From: Planctomycetota bacterium
Lineage (GTDB): Bacteria; Planctomycetota; Planctomycetia; Pirellulales; PNKZ01
Assembly (NCBI GenBank): GCA_018242585.1
Contig: JAFEBQ010000009.1
Span: 127,690 to 191,689 of the forward strand
DNA length: 64,000 nucleotides
Reading direction: 5' to 3'
This document shows, one piece after another, positions 27,731-36,031 of the stretch (position 1 is the stretch's first letter; each line of letters starts with the position of its first letter). A model generated the notes under the pieces. The model had not been told where the DNA came from, searched no databases, and saw nothing but the letters and a program-made list of their open reading frames with translations. The translations under genes and the position numbers were made by a program.

Positions 27731-28522
27731 CTATCCCTGCCTTGGCGCCGCGGCGGCCGGCGTCCCTTCGAGTCGTCCTAACAATCGCAGAATGCCATCC
27801 AGGATCGTCCACGGGCTCGGCGGACAACCGGGCACATACAAGTCGACGGGCACCACCCGATCGCAACCTTGCTGGACAATCTGATGGCCAATGTACGGCC
27901 CCCCCGAAATCGCGCAGGCGCCAACGGCAATCACGACCTTTGGCGCTGGCATGGCCTCGTAGGCCTGGAGCAGCGCGTACTTCATGTTGTCGGCCACTGG
28001 ACCGGTGATCAGCAGCCCATCGGCATGACGCGGCGACGCGACGAACTGGATGCCGAACCGCTGCAGGTCGAACACCAACGTGTTCAACACGTTCACATCA
28101 GCTTCACAAGCGTTACAGCCCGAGGCGCTCACCTGGCGCAGCTTGAGCGAACGGCCGAACAAGCGGCGGGTCTTGGCGTCGAGCGCGTCGGCCAACTCCA
28201 GCTTTCGCTTGGCCGAAACCACCAGGTCTTCACGAGTTCGCGTCGACAGCCGGTACTCGGTCGTGTAACGCATCGCACCGCTGGGGCAGGCTTGCTGGCA
28301 ATCGACGCAAAACAGGCACTGCCCAAGATCGAGCTTCAACTCGCCATCGTTGCTCAGCGCGTCGGTCGGACAGGCGTCGATACACGCGCGGCAGCCATCC
28401 TCGCACTTGGTGTCGTCGATGACCGGCAGCCCGCGAAAGCGATCCGCCACCGCCGGCGGCTTGGCCGGGTAGGCGGCGGTGCGGTGTCCTTGGCGCAGAC
28501 GCTCTCGAATGACGTCGAACAT
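27731..28522 (-). CDS. Fused HyfH-HyfI-like subunit: 2x[4Fe-4S] ferredoxin plus NuoB-like
   Basis: The 263-residue protein joins two normally separate subunits. The N-terminal ferredoxin module has two cluster motifs (C40, C44, C47, C51 and C69, C72, C75, C79). The C-terminal NuoB/small-subunit module keeps C136-x2-C139 (GCNACE), C203 (GAC) and C233 (PGCPP), the ligands of the proximal [4Fe-4S] cluster. It should pass electrons from a ferredoxin-like chain to the large subunit. ATG at 28522 follows GGAACGAG; an in-frame GTG 15 codons upstream is an alternative. Confidence 0.85.
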   Translation of the reverse strand: MFDVIRERLRQGHRTAAYPAKPPAVADRFRGLPVIDDTKCEDGCRACIDACPTDALSNDGELKLDLGQCLFCVDCQQACPSGAMRYTTEYRLSTRTREDLVVSAKRKLELADALDAKTRRLFGRSLKLRQVSASGCNACEADVNVLNTLVFDLQRFGIQFVASPRHADGLLITGPVADNMKYALLQAYEAMPAPKVVIAVGACAISGGPYIGHQIVQQGCDRVVPVDLYVPGCPPSPWTILDGILRLLGRLEGTPAAAAPRQG

Positions 28523-28604
28523 GCGATGCTCGTTCCAGTCTTGGCAATCCAGGCGATCGACCACCACGGCGCGGGCTGGCGGCCATCACCGACAAGTCCC
28601 ATGC

Positions 28605-30128
28605 TTACAAATCGTGTCCACAGTACGACAGGTTGAAGCTCTTATTACACAACGGGAAGTCTGAAATCTGTTGATCGCGCAGCGACATCGCCAACCCGAT
28701 CCAGTTTCGGAACGACGGGTCAATCACTTTGTAGTGCAGGAACTTACCCTGGTCATTTGTCTGGACAACGTGGCAAACCAGGCCGCGCCAGCCTTCCGCC
28801 AAACCCACGGCCAGCGAATTGGGCCGCACTTCGCCCACCTCGGCGCGAATTGGCCCGGCCGGCAGTGACTTGAGTTGAGACAGCACGAACTCGCCCGACT
28901 GTTCAATTTCGAGCGCCCGCACATAGGCCCGGGCGTAAACATCGCCCGTCGGCCAGGACGAGACGTTGATCGGCGCCAACCGGTAAATGCCCGACGGATA
29001 ATCGCGCCGCACGTCGCGCGGAACGCCACAAGCCCGCGCCGCCGGTCCCACCATCCCCAACTCGACACAGTTCTGTTTCGACACAGGCCCAGTGTTGGAA
29101 AAACGCGCCTGCACGCTCGTCGTGTCCCACAACAACTGCGCCGCGCCAGCCGTGTCGATCAGCGGCTGAGTTAGTCGATCGATCAACTGCTGGGCGCGTT
29201 CCCCTTCGGCGTCGAACATCACGCCACCGGGACGGACCATGCCGCGGCCGAACCGGCTGCCACACAAATGGGCCGAAGCGTTCAAGTAGTCGCCGCGCAG
29301 CCGCCCACAGAACGCCGCAGTCGGCAGAAAGCCCACATCGTCGGACAACGCGCCCAGATCGCCCGTGTGGCACGCCATTCGTTCCAATTCGAGCGCGATT
29401 GCCCGCAGCGCCTGGCCCCGCAAAGGCACGGCCGTATTGCTCAGAGTTTCGAGCGCCTGGCAATAGGCCGACGCGTGACCGATGCTCGTATCGCCGGCCA
29501 GCGTTTCCATGTAATGGATCGTGCGCTTGTTCGGCCCGCCGACCAGGTGCCGTTCGGCATCGCGGTGTTGAAAGCCCAGCGAGATTTCCAGATGGAAGAC
29601 CGTCTCGCCGTGGCACTGAAAGCGGAAATGACCGGGCTCGATCACGCTGGCGTGTATTGGCCCGACCGCCACCTCGTGAACTTCAGCCCCTTGAACTTGA
29701 AAGAAGTCGGTCACTGATGGCAGGATCGCCGCGCCAACCGCCCGCCCCCAAGCATCGTGGCCGGGCCGATAGGAAGAATGAAAACGAATCGGCTTAAGCC
29801 AGGGATGGTGCTCGGGAACCACGCCCCACTGTTCGGCGATTTCGCGCTCGAACCAGTGCGCCTGGGGACATTCGGGCGTGAGCGCCGGATAGCGATTGCT
29901 GACGTCGCACTCGAACACGGTTACTTGCGCCGCGTCGGGAAAGCCCAGCACGGCCATCAGCCGGACCTGGTCGCCGTCAACTTGCCGGCCGAACAAAGCG
30001 AGGAGTTGAGCCCCGTCGACGACGTGATCGATGGTCGCCTGACGAAAGTCGCTCACACCGAGGCGCGGCACCGAGTCAAGCGGGATCGCCTCTTCGTGAT
30101 GCCACCGCGTTAATGCAAGCACAGCCAT
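28605..30128 (-). CDS. HyfG/NuoCD-like large subunit lacking the nickel cysteines
   Basis: The 507-residue protein has an N-terminal NuoC-like part (about 1-150, HWFEREIAEQWGVVPEHHP) and a C-terminal NuoD/hydrogenase large-subunit part. In real [NiFe] group 4 enzymes two CxxC pairs bind nickel. Aligning LAGDTSIGH with the hydrogenase VCGICGFAH puts A211 and T214 at the first pair. The C-terminal end has C494 and C503 eight residues apart, not CxxC. The complex therefore probably cannot hold a Ni-Fe site and fits the hydrogenase-related (Ehr) class. It is the first gene of the six-gene operon. ATG at 30128 has AAGG next to it. Confidence 0.88.
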   Translation of the reverse strand: MAVLALTRWHHEEAIPLDSVPRLGVSDFRQATIDHVVDGAQLLALFGRQVDGDQVRLMAVLGFPDAAQVTVFECDVSNRYPALTPECPQAHWFEREIAEQWGVVPEHHPWLKPIRFHSSYRPGHDAWGRAVGAAILPSVTDFFQVQGAEVHEVAVGPIHASVIEPGHFRFQCHGETVFHLEISLGFQHRDAERHLVGGPNKRTIHYMETLAGDTSIGHASAYCQALETLSNTAVPLRGQALRAIALELERMACHTGDLGALSDDVGFLPTAAFCGRLRGDYLNASAHLCGSRFGRGMVRPGGVMFDAEGERAQQLIDRLTQPLIDTAGAAQLLWDTTSVQARFSNTGPVSKQNCVELGMVGPAARACGVPRDVRRDYPSGIYRLAPINVSSWPTGDVYARAYVRALEIEQSGEFVLSQLKSLPAGPIRAEVGEVRPNSLAVGLAEGWRGLVCHVVQTNDQGKFLHYKVIDPSFRNWIGLAMSLRDQQISDFPLCNKSFNLSYCGHDL

Positions 30129-30240
30129 CCTTAACCCCGCTGGCACACACCGCGCGCCGCTCTTCCTCGGCGGCGCGATCCATTCCCTTGCCCCGTACTG
30201 CCGCTCCCCCCAAATCAGTCGCGGCTTGCCCCGCAATCTA

Positions 30241-30277
30241 TGTAAAGCAAACGATACGTCGTGTGAAGCAAACGATA
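30241..30277 (-). promoter_or_regulatory. 21-bp-period direct repeat upstream of the Ehr-like operon
   Basis: Two copies of TGT(A/G)AAGCAAACGATA lie at 30241-30256 and 30262-30277, 15 of 16 bases identical, spaced 21 bases apart (two helical turns). They sit about 115-150 bases upstream of the large-subunit start in the only sizeable gap before the operon. A dimeric or tandem activator site is a reasonable reading, but no regulator gene is adjacent. Confidence 0.5.
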
Positions 30278-30535
30278 ATCGACCGGCGCGGAAAAGAACA
30301 TGCCCCGACTACGTCAACCGCGTTGCTCCCCTCAATTCGCTCATCGGGCGCTCACGTTCTCGGTTTTCCCAATCGCGCACTTTGAATCCACAAAAGCGAA
30401 TTCACTTATACCAAGTGCAGAAAGGCCGATAACCATCGCACCGGTGGTATCTTCAAAGCCCACTGGCGGGCTGTCAAAGACGACGAGCACGAGATTACAG
30501 ACCCGTAATGAACCAGCATGATCTCATGGGCGCAT
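30278..30535. other. Non-coding gap upstream of the Ehr-like operon
   Basis: Between the direct repeat and the terminator of the TIGR03000 gene I see no convincing gene, only scattered short frames with no motif. The stretch is less GC-rich than its surroundings. Confidence 0.5.
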
Positions 30536-30573
30536 AAAAAAGACCAGACGCCCGGTGGACGTCTGGCCCTTTT
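30536..30573 (-). terminator. Rho-independent terminator of the TIGR03000-domain gene
   Basis: Read on the minus strand, the stem CCAGACG / CGTCTGG (7 bp perfect, 10-base loop) is followed by TTTTTT. It begins 28 bases after the gene's stop. The opposite strand also ends in CTTTT, so it may work both ways. Confidence 0.85.
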
Positions 30574-30600
30574 AGCATTGGCTCGGATTGAGCGAATCGA

Positions 30601-31482
30601 CTACCGATTGTTAGTGAACATCGGGCCTTGCTTGGCGTCGAAATCAACGACCAGATCCTGGCTCATGCCCGGCAGCAAGTCGACGTTGCGTTCTTCGACC
30701 AACGTCTTGCCGTCGCGGGAATACTCGACCCTCAAGTGGTACGAGATCGGTTCCTTGCTCCCCTCGGCAAACTTGGCCGAGTAGGTGCGAACCTCGCCGG
30801 TCGAGCGCGTGATCTGGCCATCGACTAGCACCTTGGCGTCGGCCGGAACGTGCAGGGTCAACGTGCCGCGGCGTGGATCAGCGGCCACGATCACTTCGGC
30901 TTGTTGCTTGGCGGTGGAGTTGAAGGCCAGCGTCTGGCGATCGCCGGTCTTGGCCACGACGCGGCGGTTCTCGACCACCGGTTCGCCGTTCACATAGGTC
31001 TCAACGCTAACTTCATAGGCGTAGGTCCGACCTGGTTCCAGGTCGGTGGCCATGAACGTGCGCGTGGCGCCGGTCGAGCGAGTGGGGAAGCCGTTCACAA
31101 ACACCAGCGCGTCGGCCGGAACTTGCAGATTGAACAGCAATGAGTTGTTTGGAATCGCGTTCCCCGGATTCGGAATACGTTGATAGCCGGTATCGGTTCG
31201 ATCGACGCCCACGGCGCCTGGCCCCGAGGGAGGCATCGCGCCGGCGGGCCCGCACCAGTTCAGACCATAGCACCAGGGGCCGGTGCATACTGGATTGTAC
31301 GGGCAGCCCCAGTAGCCACCCCCTTGATACCGCGCGCCGGGGTAACCATACAGAACCCCGAAGCGGTAATAGTTCTTCATGCCCATGTGCCATCCCGCGC
31401 TCGCACTGCTTGCGACGCACAGCGTCACGCCGGCCACAAGGGCCGCGGTGACGAGCAGCTTCCGTTTTACTGTTCGTTGCAT
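30601..31482 (-). CDS. Secreted protein with two TIGR03000 domains
   Basis: The 293-residue product has a signal peptide (about 1-28, ending ASA), a Tyr/Gly/Pro/Cys-rich segment at about 30-75 (GYPGARYQGGGYWGCPYNP), then two beta-rich TIGR03000 repeats (about 117-195 and 205-290). Each has VPADA...V(N/D)G...TRSTG and a long YxYxVxxE strand. TIGR03000 is a planctomycete domain of unknown function, often on envelope proteins. Its promoter and terminator are unusually clear, suggesting high expression and single-gene transcription. Confidence 0.9.
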   Translation of the reverse strand: MQRTVKRKLLVTAALVAGVTLCVASSASAGWHMGMKNYYRFGVLYGYPGARYQGGGYWGCPYNPVCTGPWCYGLNWCGPAGAMPPSGPGAVGVDRTDTGYQRIPNPGNAIPNNSLLFNLQVPADALVFVNGFPTRSTGATRTFMATDLEPGRTYAYEVSVETYVNGEPVVENRRVVAKTGDRQTLAFNSTAKQQAEVIVAADPRRGTLTLHVPADAKVLVDGQITRSTGEVRTYSAKFAEGSKEPISYHLRVEYSRDGKTLVEERNVDLLPGMSQDLVVDFDAKQGPMFTNNR

Positions 31483-31581
31483 TGCTGACTCCCGCTCTTC
31501 AAGCTGGTGTGGAAGAATTTCGACCCTGCGTTTGTCACAGCTCCGTCTGTCGACGCCCGAGGGACTGGGTGAGCGCCTGAC

Positions 31582-31610
31582 AGAATAATTCTACCTCACA
31601 CTGCTGTCAA
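31582..31610 (-). promoter_or_regulatory. Sigma70-type promoter for the TIGR03000-domain gene
   Basis: On the minus strand TTGACA (31610-31605) and TATTCT (31587-31582) are separated by 17 bases. The expected start is near 31575, giving a leader of about 95 bases before the ATG at 31482. This is among the best promoter matches in the window. Confidence 0.75.
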
Positions 31611-31857
31611 AGACGGCAAAACACGCAAAGATTGCGCATTAGCTAGTTTGGTGAGTTTTTCTGATTGAAAATCGAGAAAAAATCGGCCGGTCGGCACGAC
31701 GGCGTGCCGTCAGCGTCAACCGGGTAAACTTTGACGCCGATGGATCATCGGTCGATCAGTGCGCCATTTACCGCGGCGCGATGACACGGGCCTGAATCAG
31801 CGACGCAATTCGCCGGTTTGCACTGCCTGAGAGGCCTCGCCCGACAACCGCACGCCC
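31611..31857. other. Non-coding gap between the promoter and the thioesterase gene
   Basis: An AT-rich tract (about 31610-31685) precedes the promoter and could be an UP-like region. Near 31690-31712 an inverted pair GGCACGAC/GTGCC forms a small hairpin. No gene is seen. Confidence 0.45.
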
Positions 31858-32316
31858 TCAAGACGGCGCCGGAAACGAGCGGCCTTCGACCTGCTCGATG
31901 ATTTGCCGAATCTCGGCCGGTACGGGCGAGGATCTCGCCGCCTTGTAATCGTACACCACGATGGTCGACGTGCCGTCGGCCACCAGGGTTTGCTGGGCGT
32001 GGCTGTAGATGCGGTGCTCCATGTCGACGCTCGAACGCCCTATGCGCGTGATCCTGGCGCCAATCACGACCGTGTCGGGAAACACCACCGGGCGGCGATA
32101 ATTACAAGTGATCGACGCCAGGATCGGCCCGATCCGTTCCCGCTCGTACCAGGTGTTCAACCCCATCCGGTTCAGATACTCGATGCGGCAGGTCTCGAAC
32201 CAGCGGAAATAGATCGTGTTGTTGACGTGGCCAAATGCGTCTTGGTCCCCCCATTGCACCGGCCAGGTGACCACGACCGGAAAGTCCGCTAATTCACTGG
32301 GCGCTGAGTTCGACAC
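31858..32316 (-). CDS. Hotdog-fold acyl-CoA thioesterase (4HBT/YbgC-like)
   Basis: The 152-residue enzyme should hydrolyse acyl-CoA thioesters. The hallmark WGDQDAFGHVNNTIYFRWFE (residues 22-41) holds the catalytic Asp (GD/QDAFGHVN) and the first helix of the single hotdog domain. Length fits the YbgC/4-hydroxybenzoyl-CoA thioesterase family (about 130-150). No Tol-Pal genes are near, which are the usual neighbours of true YbgC, so the substrate is uncertain. Confidence 0.88.
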   Translation of the reverse strand: MSNSAPSELADFPVVVTWPVQWGDQDAFGHVNNTIYFRWFETCRIEYLNRMGLNTWYERERIGPILASITCNYRRPVVFPDTVVIGARITRIGRSSVDMEHRIYSHAQQTLVADGTSTIVVYDYKAARSSPVPAEIRQIIEQVEGRSFPAPS

Positions 32317-32392
32317 GAAAGGGACTCCGCAGGAGATGAATCCTGCGATAGTCTATCATTCGGCTGCCCGCTCAGCCAACAGGCCGGGGAGT

Positions 32393-32581
32393 TTGCCACG
32401 GAGACACGGAGGTCACAGAGGGTTTCACGGAGGGAGGCTCTTAATGACCAAGTACCAATGTCCAATGACCAAAGAAGGTGTTGGCTCCTAATCCTTGGAC
32501 ATTGGGATTTGGTCATTGGTGCTTCATCATTCACCAATAACCGCACGTTTCTCCGTGCTAACCTCCGTGCCTCCGTGGCAA
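32393..32581. repeat. 189-bp inverted-repeat element (MITE-like)
   Basis: Terminal arms TTGCCACGGAG(A/G)CACGGAGGT are inverted with 20 of 21 bases matching. Inside, CCAATGTCCAATGACCAA and its inverted counterpart near 32500-32520 form a second pair. It sits between the thioesterase and DUF1501 genes. No transposase is encoded. Confidence 0.75.
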
Positions 32582-32587
32582 GGCCGA

Positions 32588-33949
32588 TCAGCCGAGGAGT
32601 TCATCCACCGGGCTGCCGCCGTCGACGATTGCGATCGGCCGGCCGATGGCGCTCATGTATTCCTTCTTAGCGTTGACGCCGAGCGTTTGATAGATCGTCT
32701 GGAACAGATCTTTCTCATTGATCGGACGCTCGACCACGCGCTCGCCGCCGGCATCGGTCGCGCCGACCACCTGTCCCACTTGCATCCCGCCGCCGGCCAA
32801 CACGGCGCTGAACGATTGCGGATGGTGATCACGTCCGCCGCGCGGATTGATCCGCGGCGTGCGACCAAATTCGCCCATCCAAATGACCAGCGTCTTGTCC
32901 AGCCGGCCACGCTGGCGCAGGTCTTCGACCAATGCCGCGAACGGCTGGTCGATCTGCTCGCACAAGCGCCGCGACAGGTCGAAGTTATCTTGATGGGTAT
33001 CCCAGTTCCCCATGGCCACTTCGACGAATGTCACGCCCGACTCGATCAGCCGTCGCGCCAGCAGGCAGCCTGCGGCGAATTGTCCTTGCTGGATGCGCAA
33101 CCCGTTCGGCGCGGGGCGTCCCGCATCGGCGGAACTCGCGCCAATTCCGTAGGCCTTGCGCACTGACTCGGGCTCGTTGCTGATGTCAAACGACGACATG
33201 CTGGGGCTCAGCACGAACCGCGAGGCCTGATTGTAGAGTGACTCGTGATCGGCGCGGCGGGCGACCGCTTCGCCTGGCGCGGCCTCCTCCAACCGATCCA
33301 GCAGCGTCAAGCGGCGACGATAGCGATCTTCTTCGGTCGTGGGACGAGTGTTCTCGGGGGGGCGGTTGCCGTCCTGGATCGGATAGGCGTTGAACTTTTG
33401 ACCCAGCAGGCCCCCTTCGTTGCCGGCGCCGATGCCGACATTGCCAATCCGCACAAAGGAGGGGAGCTCGCTGGCTGCCTGGTCGGCCAATTCCTTGGCC
33501 ACCACGGCCCCCAGCGTCGGATAGCGAACCGTCGCCGTTGGAATGTACGACGTGTGCATCATGTACGAAGCGCGTTGATGCTCCCCTTCTTTGGTCGACA
33601 GTGAACGGACAATCGCCAACTGGTCGGCGATTCGCGCCAGGTGGGGCAGGTTCTCCGAGATTTGCGTCCCGGGCACATTCGTGGCGATGGCCTTGGTTTC
33701 GCCCCCGTTCGCGTGCCCCGGCTTGGGATCGAAGGTTTCAAACTGGCTGGGACCACCCTGCATCCACAGCAAAATGCACGACATGCCGCGCCGCTTCAAC
33801 TCGCTGGCGTTCAAGCTGACCATGTCGGTGAACGACAGCCCGCCGAGCGCCAACCCGCCGGCCGTGACATTGCGCAGAAAGTGCCGCCGGTTCAATACGC
33901 CGCGCGGCCCCATGCCGATTTGCATTTGATGCGTGAAGCTGTTTTGCAT
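32588..33949 (-). CDS. DUF1501 secreted protein (Tat-exported, sulfatase-like fold)
   Basis: The 453-residue protein has a twin-arginine-type leader (NRRHFLRNVTAGGLALGGL, residues 20-38). Family landmarks include GGPSQFETFDPKP, MGNWDTHQDN, GEFGRTPRI and GGRDHHP. DUF1501 proteins belong to the alkaline-phosphatase-like superfamily and are abundant in planctomycetes, typically next to DUF1549/DUF1553 genes, as here. A role in polysaccharide or sulfate-ester use has been suggested for such pairs, but the activity is unknown. Confidence 0.9.
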   Translation of the reverse strand: MQNSFTHQMQIGMGPRGVLNRRHFLRNVTAGGLALGGLSFTDMVSLNASELKRRGMSCILLWMQGGPSQFETFDPKPGHANGGETKAIATNVPGTQISENLPHLARIADQLAIVRSLSTKEGEHQRASYMMHTSYIPTATVRYPTLGAVVAKELADQAASELPSFVRIGNVGIGAGNEGGLLGQKFNAYPIQDGNRPPENTRPTTEEDRYRRRLTLLDRLEEAAPGEAVARRADHESLYNQASRFVLSPSMSSFDISNEPESVRKAYGIGASSADAGRPAPNGLRIQQGQFAAGCLLARRLIESGVTFVEVAMGNWDTHQDNFDLSRRLCEQIDQPFAALVEDLRQRGRLDKTLVIWMGEFGRTPRINPRGGRDHHPQSFSAVLAGGGMQVGQVVGATDAGGERVVERPINEKDLFQTIYQTLGVNAKKEYMSAIGRPIAIVDGGSPVDELLG

Positions 33950-34015
33950 TGGTTGCGTCCTTGAATAACTTGCGTTTGCTCAACCGTGGTCTTCGCTCCG
34001 CGGCTCGCTCGATCA

Positions 34016-34130
34016 ACACCCCTCCCTTCCAGGGAGGGGCTGGGGGAGGGTAGACGCGTTAATGGCCTGGAACGCTTCTACCCTCACCCGCTCGCTTCGC
34101 TCACAACCTCTCCCTGGAAGGGAGAGGTGT
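34016..34130. repeat. Palindromic element A2 between genes
   Basis: Arms ACACCCCTCCCTTCCAGGGA (34016) and the inverted TCCCTGGAAGGGAGAGGTGT (to 34130) match at 19 of 20 bases. Inner GGGAGGGTAGA/TCTACCCTCACCC is also inverted. It lies in the gap between the DUF1549/1553 and DUF1501 genes and is of the same family style as A1, A3 and A4. Confidence 0.75.
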
Positions 34131-34147
34131 AATGCAAAGCATGTTTG

Positions 34148-35821
34148 CTAATTCCGATACAGCAACTCGCTCCGGTTCAACAGCGTCCAGACGATGTCTT
34201 CAAAACCGTCGCTGCGCCGCTCCGAACTCTTCACATGTTCGAGGCAAATATTGATTTCGGCGTCGTTTGGTTCGCGGGCCAGAAACCGCAGGTACAGTTC
34301 GCCGACCAATTGCTCGTCGTCGCGAACGTCGCTCAGCATCTGGGCCAGCGCGCCGCCGCTCTGGGCACTGACAGCTTGCCCCCATTGACGCGAGTTCATC
34401 AGGATGAGCGTTTGCGGAATCGAACTGGCCACGTTCTCGCGCCGTTCGCTGGGGTCGTAGCCAAACGTCAGCGAGAACTGGTATCGCCCCTGGTTCAAAA
34501 ACCGCTGCTGACCACCACCGTAGGGATTGCCGCTAACCTCACCCTGGCGAGGAAAGCCAAGCGCTTGGGCTAGGTTGTCGTACAACACGTCCGAGCGAAC
34601 CCGATAGCTGGTGTTGGCCAAAAACGGCGTGTCGTTCGGCGAGCGGCGCGGCCGCGAAGCCCGCTGATACGTGTCGGTCGCCATGATCGTCCGGAACAGC
34701 CACTTCAAGTCGTACTGGTGCGCGGCAAACTGCTGAGCCAGGTAGTCCAGTGTCTGCGGCGCTGTTGCCTTGCGCCCGGGCCCCATGTCGTCGACCGGTT
34801 CATAAAACCCTTCACCGGCCAGTTCGCCCCAAACGCGGTTCACCAACGCCTTGGCGAACAACACGTTCTTGGGCGAAGTCATCCAATCGGCCAACTGGCC
34901 ACGACGGTCCAGATCGGCCACGCCGGTTTCCAGCTTCTCGCCAGTGGCAAAGAAAATCGGCGTCATCAAGGTTCCACGACTGGCCGGATCCTTGAGGTCG
35001 GGCATGTAGTGTTCCATCGAGCCGCGGAAGGCGGCCGGCCGGCCTTGGAACGGCTCGCGCGTGACCGAGGCCACTTCAAAGCCGCGCTGCTGGCCATTGA
35101 CCAACACGGGCCGCAGCGACACGCGTGGGAAGAAGGCCGCGAACTGGTGGAACTGTTCACGCTTCCAAGGGTCGTATGGATGATCGTGGCACTGGGCGCA
35201 GGAGATTTGCACGCCCAGAAAAATGCGAGACACTTCCGACGCGATGTTACTGGCGTCGGCCTGCTGGGCCATTATCAGCGCCGTGGTCCCCTTTTCAGAA
35301 ATGTTCCCCAGACCTGTCAGGAAGCCGCGGACGATTTCATCCCAATGCTTATTCTCGTTCAGGTTTTCGGCCAGAAAGCGCTCGGCGCTGGCGGCGGCGA
35401 TCAATGCCCGATCGTCCGCGCGGCGGTACATAATCACATCGCGCCAGAACCGGGCCCAGTTGCGTCCATAGCGCGGATCGGCCAGCAACCGCTCGACCAG
35501 CTTGGCGCGCTTGTCGGCCGCCGTATCGAGCGCGAACAACGACACTTCGGTCGGCGTGGGCAGCTCGCCCGCCAAGTCCAAATAGACGCGACGCAAGAAG
35601 GTCTGGTCGTCGGTTCGCGGCGCCAGGTGCGACTTGATCTCGGGCTTGTCAAAGCCCAGCTCACCAGTCAGCGATTCGTCGATGCGACGCGAGACCTCGC
35701 CCGTCGACTGTTGCGACGACGCGGTGTTGTACTCGGCCTGGGCCGAGTCCGCCACGACGGCGGCATTGAACGAAGTGACCAGCCCCACCAGCACGAGCCA
35801 GCACGTCCTTGAACTTTTCAT
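34148..35821 (-). CDS. DUF1549/DUF1553 domain protein
   Basis: The 557-residue protein has a signal peptide (MKSSRTCWLVLVGLVTSF to about 30), an N-terminal DUF1549 region with CAQCHDHPYDPW (a CxxCH, heme-like motif) and a C-terminal DUF1553 region (NRVWGELAGEGF, MNSRQWGQAV, FLAREPNDAEI). The usual cytochrome (PSCyt1) domain in front of DUF1549 is missing, so this is the short form. It is the upstream partner of the DUF1501 gene. ATG at 35821 is preferred because the signal peptide starts there. Confidence 0.9.
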   Translation of the reverse strand: MKSSRTCWLVLVGLVTSFNAAVVADSAQAEYNTASSQQSTGEVSRRIDESLTGELGFDKPEIKSHLAPRTDDQTFLRRVYLDLAGELPTPTEVSLFALDTAADKRAKLVERLLADPRYGRNWARFWRDVIMYRRADDRALIAAASAERFLAENLNENKHWDEIVRGFLTGLGNISEKGTTALIMAQQADASNIASEVSRIFLGVQISCAQCHDHPYDPWKREQFHQFAAFFPRVSLRPVLVNGQQRGFEVASVTREPFQGRPAAFRGSMEHYMPDLKDPASRGTLMTPIFFATGEKLETGVADLDRRGQLADWMTSPKNVLFAKALVNRVWGELAGEGFYEPVDDMGPGRKATAPQTLDYLAQQFAAHQYDLKWLFRTIMATDTYQRASRPRRSPNDTPFLANTSYRVRSDVLYDNLAQALGFPRQGEVSGNPYGGGQQRFLNQGRYQFSLTFGYDPSERRENVASSIPQTLILMNSRQWGQAVSAQSGGALAQMLSDVRDDEQLVGELYLRFLAREPNDAEINICLEHVKSSERRSDGFEDIVWTLLNRSELLYRN

Positions 35822-35925
35822 GGCCAGCACTCTCCCAGCGCGATAGCGAATCGACCTTTCGCCGCCCATAGCCCCCGCCAGGTACGTAACCTTGGTCGAG
35901 AGGAGACGACGATCCGTGAAGCTAT

Positions 35926-35953
35926 AAACCCCGGCCCAGACCGGGGGTTTCGC
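35926..35953 (-). terminator. Hairpin terminator after the isomerase-like gene
   Basis: The inverted repeat AACCCCGG...CCGGGGGTT lies about 80 bases beyond the stop (36032) of the minus-strand isomerase-like gene. The minus-strand reading continues TTTATAGC, a weak T-rich tail. Confidence 0.4.
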
Positions 35954-36031
35954 GTAGTGAGGGAGAAAAAGGGCCAGAAACGCCCCGGTGTAGGTGCTCT
36001 GGGCTCATGGCGGGGAAATCGCCGGCACGAA

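Noticed and set aside
21516-28522. Carbonic anhydrase as a functional partner of the Ehr-like complex (bicarbonate pump idea)
   Set aside because: The genes converge and do not share an operon, and no DabA-like protein is present, so adjacency alone is not enough.
28605-30128. A formate hydrogenlyase or true hydrogenase-4
   Set aside because: Nickel cysteine pairs are missing and no formate dehydrogenase, hyp maturation gene or C-terminal cleavage motif is seen.
34148-35821. CxxCH motif as proof of a cytochrome c
   Set aside because: A single CAQCHDHP motif is a hallmark of the DUF1549 domain itself and no other cytochrome c features are present.
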